From Rhea pennata (lineage: Eukaryota > Chordata > Aves > Rheiformes > Rheidae): a DNA stretch of 64,000 bases. The notes beneath the pieces are model-generated. The model was given only the letters and a program-made list of their open reading frames with translations, searched no databases and was not told the DNA's origin. The position numbers and the translations under genes are program-made. Location of the stretch: positions 206,863,876 through 206,927,875 of the forward strand of contig NC_084663.1 of NCBI RefSeq assembly GCF_028389875.1, given 5' to 3'. Shown here piece after piece: positions 1 to 10,400 of the stretch (positions within the stretch are counted from its first letter, which is position 1; each line of letters opens with the position of its first letter).

Positions 1-1470
1 CAGAAAACACATCCAGCATATTAGGCTACATGGAAAGTGGAACAGTATTCAGTGCCAGACAGAGGGGTGAGGGAAATATTGACATGCTACTTAGCAGTGA
101 AAGCTGACAGAGGATAATCTTGCTTAAAAATAAAAGATCTGATAATATACTTTCAAGCTGAGAGCACAGTGAAAAGACACCTTTTATATCTGCCAGCAAC
201 AGACAGAAAATTGCCCTGCAGTCTCTCTTGACAGATTTTTGCATCACGTTCTGCTCATTTCACCTGCCTATTTGGTTCAAGGCAACAGATGCAGTTTTGA
301 AAGAGGGCCCCTACTCAGTATAGAGTTCCTTGAACTGAAGCCTTCCCAACAACTCCTTACAACACAAAAATCATTGTTTTTAGGAACATAAATACTAAAA
401 TAACATAGTGTGTGATATTCCATTGTGGCAGGGTGGAAAAGACAAGAAAGCCTCACATAATAGGGTCATCTCTGGGAGTAAAAAGCAAAGATTTTTCATG
501 GGTTCTCAATGCGCAGTAATGCTGGACTCAAAGCGGCAACACACATTCCTGGCTGCAGTAGTTCAATCTATCTAACTGTCATTTTGGGGAAAGCAGAGAG
601 GATTTAGAAAGAAAATATTGTCACAATGAATTTTTTGTATTGTGGGTAATAAATTCTGAACTAAAAGAGTATGTGGTTCTGTAGGATAAAAAGATTGAAC
701 TCCTTCACCATGAGAGAAACTCATTTTCACTGTCTGATCATCTTATTTGATCTCCTGAACAACAAGGCATAGGAACTGCCTGGCACAAATCCTGTTTCAG
801 ATATATAATCTGTGCTTAATCTGTGTTCAAAATATATATAATAGTATTTACAGACTATGATCAAGTCACACCTTCTCTACAACTACTTCAAAATTCTCCT
901 CTCTAAAAACACTTCTGGTATTCTGTGATCATCTATAATCAGTAAGAATAGCCACAGAAGCTGTGTTTTTACTATCAATATGGACTGGCATCAACCTCTG
1001 TTGAGTATTTCCCAACAATTTCAGAAATTTATCCAGTTACAGGCATACAATTTCAGAGAGGCAGTGCCTTCTCCTTTGTCTGTCTGTCCATTGTAGAACA
1101 CAGCCTTCATTTTTTTGGTGTTGAGCACAACAGTGCATTTTCTGAGTTGAGAAAAATAGTGCATGTGTAATAGTGCCAAAACATTATACGGGCACTTGAA
1201 CCTTCCAGTGTTTCACATGTAAGGTACATCAGAAAACTAAATACAAAGTCCAGTTGTTAAAGGTTTGTATAATGCTCTGGAACACTTTGCAATTGAAAAC
1301 AAAGGATAAAATTCATCTACAATTATATATGAATTTTTATTTTGGGGACACAATATCCAGTGATAATCCATTGGACAGTTATTCCATATCATTTTGAATC
1401 TCAATTAAAAACAGAAAGTTCTATAAAAAATATTTTAGAGCAATGCATGAAATTTAAGTGACTATTATTT
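1..1470. other. Intergenic, nothing recognised
   Basis: AT-rich unique-looking sequence with only short chance open frames on both strands. No splice-flanked conserved exon, RNA gene or repeat seen. Confidence 0.6.
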
Positions 1471-1989
1471 TGACTGATACACCAGAGGGCTGTGCTGCCA
1501 TTCAGAGAGACCTGGACAGGCTGGAGAGCTGGGTGGAGAGGAACGTCTCGAGGTTCAACAGGGGTAAGTGCAGAGTCCTGCACCTACGGAAAAATAACCC
1601 TAGGCACCAGGACAAGCTGGGGGCTGACCTGCTGGAGAGCAGCTCTGCAGAGAAGGACCTCGGAGTGCTGGGGGATGACAATCTGACTACAAGCCAGCAA
1701 TGTGCCCTTGTGGCCAAGAAGGCCAATGGTCTCCTGGGGTGCATTGGGAAGAGTGTTGCCAGCAGGTGGAGGGAGGTGATCCTGCCCCTCTACTCAGCCC
1801 CGGGGAGGCCTCATCTCAAGTACTGTGTCCAGTTCTGGGCTCCCCAGAGAGGTTGTGGAGTCTCCTTCTCTGGAGATATTCAAAACCTGCCTGGATGCAA
1901 CCCTAACATGCTCTAGGTGACCCTGCTTGAACAGGGGAGTTGGACTAGATGATCTCCAGAAATCCCTTCCAACCTTGTGATTCTGTGAT
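1471..1989 (+). mobile_element. CR1 LINE fragment, 3' end, internally deleted
   Basis: Shares long near-identical stretches with the copies at 23941-24844 and 60411-62335, starting at the region that encodes [12 protein letters not shown]. It ends with the avian CR1 tail (GGACTAGATGATCTCCAGA, then TTCTGTGATT). Relative to the 24 kb copy it lacks about 325 bp, with a direct jump at about 1841-1847. 5' truncated; an open stretch remains but no functional protein. Confidence 0.92.
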
Positions 1990-3879
1990 TATTATGCATA
2001 TGAAAAGATAATTATCTAAATCTTATTTGAACTATAAATATTTTTTAAATTTTTAAAAGTGGGTTGAAAATCTTTTTGCTTACTATTTCCTATCAAGCAT
2101 TGAAATCGCCTATTTGATTCTATACGCACTTTTATGAGATGATTATTGTGTACCGCTGATTTGAAGTGTTTCATGTGGGTAGAATACATGCAATTTCAAT
2201 TAAACCTAATTAAAAAATATTATTTGCTTGTATACTGTTCTGTGAAACAAAAAACTCACTCATTCCATTTAACATCATGTACAAAGACAGATGTAGCTTG
2301 TAACCTTCAAAGAAAGATTGTTTCAAAATTAATGACAAATTGAGTCTTTTTCATTTACTTTATGGTGATACACTACAGCAGGTTGAACTATGAAACAAAG
2401 ACATTTTTGATGGATTTGTTTTTGTAAGATCTAAATGTACGTTTCTGCATCACTGATGTAGTAATTAAATGTGGAGCGTAATACATAATACTTTTTGAGA
2501 ACTCTAAGGATTTTCATTTTTTTCTCCAAAAAAGGTTGCATTTCCAAGTGGTTGAACCAAACTTTGTTTCCGTGTAATTCAGTAAGCATTATGCTGGGGA
2601 AATAATGCATTCCTTAATTGTTCTTCAAGTTTTCTCAGGACAGAAACTGATGCCTGTATAGAAGCATTTTGTAACTTTTTTGCACTGCACAGAGCCAAAA
2701 AGTGTTGGTTCCTTGTAAAAAGAAAGCATGCTTGCACACTATAGATGAAATTAAGCCATAGCAACAGGCAAAGCATAAAATTTTATTTTACAAATGTAGA
2801 TTAAACTTTTGTTCTTATGAGGTACTTTCACTAGGAGTGTTTAAGGTGAATTTAATCTTTTAAGAACAACTGCTGGCTCTAAGAAAATAAATACCTACTA
2901 CAAATACATGTTTCTTTCAAATTTTTTCATATAAATGGAAACAATTTAAATGATTTTTATATAAAAAGGAAGCATAAGACTTAATATTCTTTGTCCTCTC
3001 CTTTCTTTCCGATTTATTATTACCACACCTATTGAGACATTAAAATGTGCTTGGAAAACAGCAGAAGAATGCTTTTACTGCCCAGAGCAAAGAAACTTAT
3101 CTTCCAAGACTTATAGGCCTCATTAGGAGCTTTATTTTGGCTTCAGGAGAAGGAACAAGCACATGTGGTTTTTTTGGTAGCTCAAGGAAATGTTTCCTGA
3201 CCTAGAATATGCATATCTGTTTATCAAGTATGTGCATAATCAAATGGGTATAATCAAGAGGACTGAATGTACCTTATGTAACCTTAGAAATTTGCATAAG
3301 TTTATTGCTACTTTTGAAACAGATTCCTTAGGATCCCTTTAGCATCCTAAACTCTCCTTAAAGAAGCGCTTTGAGGGAACATTACACTCATTTTACATGT
3401 CTACTTCAGGGTTTGTCACATGCTGTGAGAGCACATACACATCTCTGTTGAAAGATCTATTCAGTAGGCATTTAAAACATAGAAGAAATCAATTTGTATT
3501 TGCCTGCAGAAATGAGCACAGCTAGGTTCAACACTTCAATATACCCAAGAAGAAGTCAGGGCACCAAAGGAGGAGGCATACATTGGTCATTTGATTTGAG
3601 CATTCAGGGTAACTTTCATGGAATTTAAAGAATAAACAGAAATAACCTTTTTCATTATCAATTAATTCATATTCCAGCTGCTTGTTAATTCTTTTTCACT
3701 ACAAATTAGATAATTTATTATGTATTGAGAAGAAGTATCTTATTTGTAATTAAATTCCTATCTATCATAGACCTTCAGGAAATATGCACACACGGGTTTC
3801 CTAATGACTGCTTTTTTACGCAGCCAAACGCTTTGGTGATGACTAGACAACCTATGTAATCACAAGAACTAAACGATCG
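1990..3879. other. Intergenic upstream flank of CHORDC1
   Basis: AT-rich sequence between the CR1 fragment and the CpG island. Enhancers could be present but cannot be seen from sequence alone. Confidence 0.6.
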
Positions 3880-4046
3880 CCGCAGGCTGCCTCGCTTGCC
3901 AGGCTCCTGACCAACTCCCGCCCGTTCAAAGGCGTTTCTAAAATCCGCCTCCGGCGGCAGGAACGGCCAGTTCCTCACCGCTCTTCTCGCCACCAGGACC
4001 TGGCTGGCCCTTGCAGTGGGGACGCCGCCACAGCTACACACCGCCC

Positions 4047-4058
4047 GCCGCCATCTTT
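4047..4058 (-). promoter_or_regulatory. YY1-type motif
   Basis: GCCGCCATCTTT on the plus strand reads AAAGATGGCGGC on the minus strand, the YY1 core with flanks. Such motifs often sit at or just after start sites, so this could mark initiation towards the left. Confidence 0.5.
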
Positions 4059-4107
4059 CCCTCCTTCCCTTCTTCCCGCCACAGCGCCACGCAGCGCCCG
4101 CCTCCAC

Positions 4108-4119
4108 TGCGCCTGCGCA
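4108..4119 (+). promoter_or_regulatory. NRF1-type site 1
   Basis: TGCGCCTGCGCA fits the NRF1 palindrome (consensus YGCGCAYGCGCR) with one central difference. It lies in the CpG island. Confidence 0.6.
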
Positions 4120-4156
4120 CTGCCCCCCCCCGCCCCCCGCGGCCGGGTTTCGCAGG

Positions 4157-4167
4157 GCGCATGCGCA
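4157..4167 (+). promoter_or_regulatory. NRF1-type site 2 (perfect core)
   Basis: GCGCATGCGCA contains the full palindromic NRF1 core GCGCATGCGC. Confidence 0.7.
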
Positions 4168-4265
4168 TCAGCTCCACCACCCACGAGCCTCCTTCCTTCC
4201 CAGCTCCCCCCAAGGCGACGCGCGCGTCCTTCGCCTTGGCAACTGTGCCCGGCGCCGAGAGGCGG

Positions 4266-4275
4266 CGCCTGCGCA
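4266..4275 (+). promoter_or_regulatory. NRF1-type site 3
   Basis: CGCCTGCGCA is a near-consensus NRF1 half-plus site 13 bases before the heat-shock element. Confidence 0.5.
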
Positions 4276-4288
4276 GTCCCGCCCGCCC

Positions 4289-4311
4289 GAAGCTTCGTGA
4301 AGATTCCGGAA
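4289..4311 (+). promoter_or_regulatory. CHORDC1: Heat-shock element, five perfect alternating units
   Basis: GAA (4289-4291), TTC (4294-4296), GAA (4299-4301), TTC (4304-4306), GAA (4309-4311), each separated by exactly two bases. The next expected unit (4314-4316, CTC) matches two of three. This is the canonical HSF1 trimer-binding arrangement, about 110 bp before the ATG. Confidence 0.9.
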
Positions 4312-4421
4312 GGCTCCGCTCGGCTCCTTCCGGCGCGCCACCCCCCGCCCCGCGCTGCCCGGCTTCCGGCCGCCGCTCTGCCTGCCGGCGGGGGGGAGCC
4401 GGCGCCGGCCGCCGCGCCGCC

Positions 4422-4485
4422 ATGTCCTCGCTCTGCTACAACCGGGGCTGCGGCCAGCGCTTCGACCCCGAAACCAACACGGAGG
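4422..4485 (+). CDS. CHORDC1: CHORDC1 coding exon 1
   Basis: 64 nt, residues 1-21 plus one base of codon 22. It encodes the first two CHORD I ligands, Cys5 and Cys10. The donor is GG|GTGAG inside the CpG island. The 5' UTR boundary upstream cannot be fixed from sequence alone. Confidence 0.95.
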
Positions 4486-7400
4486 GTGAGAGCGGCGGGC
4501 CGGCGGGCGCCGCGCGGGGCGGCCGCCGCTGCCCTTCGTCCCCTCCCTGCCGCTTTGGGGTAGCGGCGTGAGGGAGGGCCTGGGAGGGGGGGCGGCTGCG
4601 GGGCGCGGGTAGCTTCGGCGTCCGCTCTCCCTCCGCGGTAGCTGGGAGCCGCGTGGCGGTGCGGAACTGCCAGGCCCGCGGGGGCGGCCGGCGCTGCGCG
4701 GTGACGGGACGGACCCGGCAGAGCCCCCGGGCCGGGGGGTGCTGTGTCCCCCCGCAGCGGGTCCTGCGCGGTCCTGACTTGGCTCTCTCCGGGGGGGGGG
4801 CTCTCGTTTTCATGTGGCGTTTTCCGCCGCTCTCGGGGCGGATGGGTGATCCGGTGCGATACAGTGATGCTGCAGGTCACTACGTTAAGGGCACTGCGGC
4901 AGCTGGACAGCGAAACCTGGCCACGGTGGAGATGCGCCGTGAATGCGGAGGTCCAGGGCTGGCGTTGAGCCTGGCTTTCTGGTAAACTTAATGGGTTGCT
5001 GTTGGCATGGATGACAAACTGTCTTAACCAAAGTATAGGTGGATAATAAAAGATTTTGTTTTTTCTTGTAGGCTTATGTTTGCACTTGTCGAAATGCTGT
5101 GTCAGCGTACTTTGAGGAAAAGCAGACCACAAAACAGTTCTTAACACTATTGGGGTGTATTTGAAAAGTATATACTGGAGGCCTTGTGCAAGAGATTTTT
5201 TTGGGGAGAGCACTTTGGAGTGCTTTTGTGTGTAGTGTGTACATCAGAGTTCAGCTACTCTTTGTATATTTGGACTGTATACTTAGATAGTAGAATGTGT
5301 GTTATGATACATGTATGTCCGCTTTGTCAACTGCTGTGAGCTCTTGTAATGCTTTCCCTGTAAATGCTGGCAATGAAGTATGCGATGAGAAATGTCTTCA
5401 GTGCATTATCGTTTTAGGTTGCAGAGTTCCACTGAGGCTGCAAAAAGGTGATCTAAGTAACAGGATTACCCTTAGCTGGTTTGTAAAGTGTCTGTGTTGG
5501 CTGAATTTCTAGAATGGCCTCTTTGTGTCAGCTTAATTTTTAGTGACCTACAAGATTAGAAGTAGACTAATGTACTCTAGCGTGTGCTTACTGTCAGATT
5601 AAGAACCACTGCATAAAATCTTCGTTTTGTTTTTCTGAGCTAAGGATTTTCATGAGAGGGACAATAATTTGAGCAAGACTCTCAAATGTTTATAACAACA
5701 AGAACAGACGTGGTTTTGGAAAGCTTCTGTTTGGTGACTCTACCACTCCCCATCTGTTTCCAGAAGACAAAATAGATTTTAAAAAAATAATAGAAGAACT
5801 TCACTAGAGCTTCGTGATCTATTCTTACTGTTAAAACAATTGTTCTTCACTGTATCTTCCTATATATATATGATAAAAATCATGGTAGACCTGATCAGGT
5901 TGGCATGACCCTGTTACTTGCTAATTGTGATTCTTTGATGAGGAACACAGCTTCTTGAGATGAAGTTTGTTAAGGTAAATGAGTAGAGCACTTGTTGGAA
6001 TTAGTATCCTAGATTAAGCTGTTCTAAAGATACATTGTTCTTCACAGAGCACTTCAGAAAGCAAAGTTTAATATTTTTTGCTGAAGTAAATTCAGACTTC
6101 CAGCATCCCTAAATTTCCCCAAGGTCAATGGTACGATAGTACTTAGACATCTGTATCCATATTTAGATGTGTTCGGATATGAAGTTAAATAAGTTAAATA
6201 TTTATTTGTGCTTCAGAGCTCCATTCTGAGCAGGCAAAAACACTTAGTACATTGTGAGGATTAAGGTTAGTACATGTGTTAACCACCAGAATACATCCTC
6301 CTTTTATAAAAACTTTTGTATTGATGTAGTCTTATAGTTAAGTTTAGGAACAAGAGTCATGAGGAAGTATTTGTAAGTGAAAACCAGGAGAAGGTAAGAC
6401 TTTGATCTGAAAACTGTTTTGGAACTTCCAGCCCCTTCGTTCACATTCAGTCTCTAGTATAGATGTTCCTATAGTGATGATTGATGTAAGAGGCTATTAC
6501 CATTCTCTTCAGAATCAGATGGCTGAAATAATGTATGCATCAATTTTCTGTATAAACCCTAGTTTTGGGGTGGGGGGAGCAAGTTGTTACTGGCTGACAT
6601 TTTGTGAAGGACTGCATGCATCTGAAAGAGGGGCAGAAAAAACAGCCAGAAGGAAAGCAGTAAAGGTATGTCTACATAGAGACAGAATGCACAATTATGA
6701 ATTAATTCATGGCATGCCTGCCAAGATAGAATTTTCACATCCATTTTAGATACATTAACTGCTAATCAGATATATGCTGTTAAGCATGTATGTACAGCAT
6801 CTGACAGCAGGTGGAACTTAACTCCAAGAGTGGCAGTAGAGTTTAATGATGTCTGAGGATACACTTTCACATGATGCTTAATGCAGTTTAATTTCATCTT
6901 GCCAGAATGGAAGGGCTTACTCTGTCTTGCCTATTTTTACCCCTTTCCCTTAGACAAACTTAGTGATATTGCAGCTGCAGGATAAATGTCATCACAGAGC
7001 TGAGGAAGACTTACTTTATGTATTTCTGAAGTAGAGTAAGGGAAAGAGGAATCAGGTTTCTGATTGTGCTTACCTTCAACTACATGTTCATTAGACTAGA
7101 GTCCCAGCTAGACCCAGGAAGAGAAACCTTTTTGCCTGGAGCTGCACTGAATGGAGTTACGTGAAATGGTAGCCTAGATTTTGCAGTTTGTCTGTTCAAA
7201 ATCTACTTTCTGTAACTTTGCCTGGTACCCACGGTGCAAACTGCATTGCAGTAGAAGTGCACCCTCTGATCCTGTCTTTTTTCCCAGGGCTTTGTATTTC
7301 TCAGCCAGAGCATGCCTTTTCCCTGTGAACTATTTATGAACTCTTTTCTTACCACATTTTTTTCATTTTCTACGTTTTTTTTCTAATCCTGTAAGAAATT

Positions 7401-10400
7401 CAGTGGAATTGGCTTCCTAACTTCAGCAGCCCCTTGAAGGTATCAGTTTCCCCAAGGTAGTGAATGAAGGTCATCAGGTCTAACCACCTTTCATTATTTC
7501 TGGGTTTGCGAGTATTAGTGTTTCTCCAGGATAGCAGCTCAGTGTGTGAGCTGTATATAGGCAGATATTTCACTTCATCCTTTAGAATTTAACAGGATTC
7601 CATTGCAAATACCTCAGTTAAGTTTAGATGATTTGGACTATTTTCTACTCTGGCATTTAACCAAAAATGTAGCAAGGTACTTAAGTGAATAAGCAAGGAT
7701 GTTGCAGTATGATGATGACTGGAGAACAGTGTTTGCATTGTAAAAAAAAAAAAATGTGATACTCATATCTCCAGAAGTGATTTGAGCATGAGAGAAAACA
7801 GCTTGCTATGAATGACCTTGTGTTTGTGTATGACTCCTGGTTAAGTGTATTAATGGTAGTGGAGAAGAGACTTGGATGTCTTAGTTTAATAGCAACCAAA
7901 AGATAGAAGCTGAAGTTGGACGAATCAGAACATTGCTTTGACTGTTAGAGTGACAATAATGCATGCTAAGTTCTCTTTCTGTTAGTCTGAGGTTGACTTC
8001 ACACTTATGTAAGCGGTTGGGCTCAATACAAGTAGAAATGGGTGATTATCTTAGTATCCTTTGACTTGCAGACTAAATTACTGGAATCCAGCCTACTTCA
8101 CGAGTAGGTCCCACTGCCTTTTGAGGCATGACAGAGCTACTTGCCTCAGCATCTGCTGTTGTGGAACAGGAGTAGCCTCATGAGATAGCAGCAGAGAGCG
8201 GGGTTTAATTTGCTACATGATGTACCACCTGCTAAGAGGGCTTCAGGAAGGAAAGAAAAAGGATTGGGCTTGGCCAAATGGACATTTGTTTGTGTGTGAG
8301 CTGTGAGCCAGAGGGTTGTTGAATTAATTGACCCCAAGATGATTTCAGTCTCTACAAACATGGCACTTGCTATGTGTCTCTTACTTGAACCCACATACTT
8401 GCAAGGGGTCAGAAGTAGTAATTTAAGTCATCTTATTCAGAAGTTATATTTGCTGCAAATATAGCTTAGTTTTACTATCATGGTGCTTGTGATGACATAA
8501 TTCCATACTTCTGGAAAAGAATAACCTCTATTTTTAGGTTTGTTTGACTTGACAGAAAAGTTCTGGACTCTGTATAAAGAGTAACCACATTTTCATAGCT
8601 TTCATGAGGTTTACTAGCATAAACCTTTCATCCTGAAGCCAAAGAGATTAGTAGAAGTTACGAATATGCTTACAAGTCCTGCTGTTGAACTGATGTCCTA
8701 AAATATGAGCCTTCTGAGTCTGAGGTGGAAGATGTCATCTTAAGGTAACTTGTTTTTCAGGCCATATTAGTGTCTTAGACACTAAGTAAAGAAGAAGATA
8801 ACAAGCAAAACTTTTTTTTTTTTTTTTTTAACCTATGTTTTTTCACTCTTCTGTTTCCTAGGGGCTTATTTAAAAAATGTTAACTTCTTGTGTCAGTTCT
8901 CCTTTTACCTATTTCTACTTCAGGAAAAAAGTATATGTTAAAGAGATACAATATAATTAGAGGAATTATTGCACTTGACAAATAAATATATTCAACTTTA
9001 AAAGAGCAATTCCTACAGAAAATGCCATCACATCAATAAATCACATTCTATGAGATATTCCAGCTAATGGAAATAGCATTTCAGTGCAGCGTTTGTATAG
9101 AACCTAGGTATAATTAGTAGTTTCAACATGTCTAAATCTTGTATGTGGAAGATTGGCTTTTGGGTTTGAGTCCTTAAGTGACCTAGGATACCACAAACAG
9201 CCACTGAAGTGTAAATTATCATGGATAAATTAATGAACTTGAGATAGGTTTTCAGAGAGCTTGGACACCTAGTGCTTCTGGATAGAAAGCGTATATCTAT
9301 CCATAGAGCTGTGAACAGCTGTGTTTGATACTGTAAACCAATATTTTATTCCCATCAGATGGCCATAAGACTACTTTTACCTCTGCTGGATTACCAGTGA
9401 GGACTAATCGTTAACAGAGGCTAGAGATGGTCCATAGAAAGTTTATTTAATACAAACAGAGAAGGAGTTTGTTTTAGGTGCCTGCTTTGTGGTCTTTGTT
9501 GCATAATACAGAATAAATATTATTGATTATTTAGGTTTAATACATGCAGTCAGAAAGCCTCATTTATGAAGTTTGTAGTTCCTTTTGTGAGTATGTGCAT
9601 TTGGGGAAGTGAGGCAGCTCATGGCATATGTGAATTGCATGTGTGACAATTTTTTGCTGTTTATGATCAGATAAATACTTGTAAGGATTCTTAGTATGCC
9701 TAAATATTAATAATAGTGTTTTTTTTCTAGATTCATGTACATATCATCCAGGTGTGCCAGTCTTTCATGATGCTCTGAAAGTAAGTTTGGGAACACTTTA
9801 CCTTTTTTCCTGTTTGTGTATAACAGTGTGCTTGTGATGTATTTTCCCCCTTTTCCTTTCAAACTGCAAAAACAAACAAAAAAAATTAAAAATCAGATTC
9901 ATATGGTCTGAATGCTGTACATGTCCCTATGAGTTGTTTCCTGTTGATTGACTTTAGGTGTCTTAACAGTTTAATTAGGTCTTCTAATAGATCTCTGGAG
10001 GCAGTGAGAGGTATCATACTCCTCAGTTATTAACTTACCTGGAATTTGGACCATCTTGTTGTGGTTTTATGTGGCTAGAACACTGGCATATATGTTACAT
10101 TTGCCTACTATAAAAAAGTGTTCTTTTGATCTGACAAATGAACAAGTCTGTTAGGTTAGGAGTGCTCACCCATGCCCAGACGCAGCTGTCTAGGATTCTT
10201 GGGCTACGTCTTCTGTAGTGACTTAAATATACCTGGAACTGGTCTGTGGTGGTTAGGCTGACAGATGCAACATGGCCCATATTCATAATGTTGAACTCTT
10301 CTACTTTGGGATCAAATGGCTACATCCAAACTACCTACTGGGAATTACTGAGAGAGACTAATTGGCTCAGGCTGAAACTGTACCAGAAATCATATTCTTA

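Larger units (their letters stand above)
3880..4970 (+). promoter_or_regulatory. CHORDC1: CpG-island promoter of CHORDC1
   Basis: By eye, base composition switches from AT-rich to strongly GC- and CpG-rich at about 3880 and back at about 4970, spanning the 5' flank, exon 1 and the start of intron 1. There is no TATA box near the ATG, consistent with a housekeeping, dispersed-initiation promoter. The exact transcription start is not determinable here. Such promoters often fire both ways, but no gene is evident on the minus strand to the left. Confidence 0.9.

Noticed and set aside
3975-5213. 412-codon open frame on the minus strand over the CpG island
   Set aside because: It overlaps CHORDC1 exon 1 antisense, is Arg/Pro/Ala-rich from pure GC bias, and runs through promoter motifs; an artefact of high GC.
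8767-8785. Perfect 8-bp hairpin with 3-nt loop in CHORDC1 intron 1
   Set aside because: Short enough to be expected by chance in 64 kb of AT-rich sequence.
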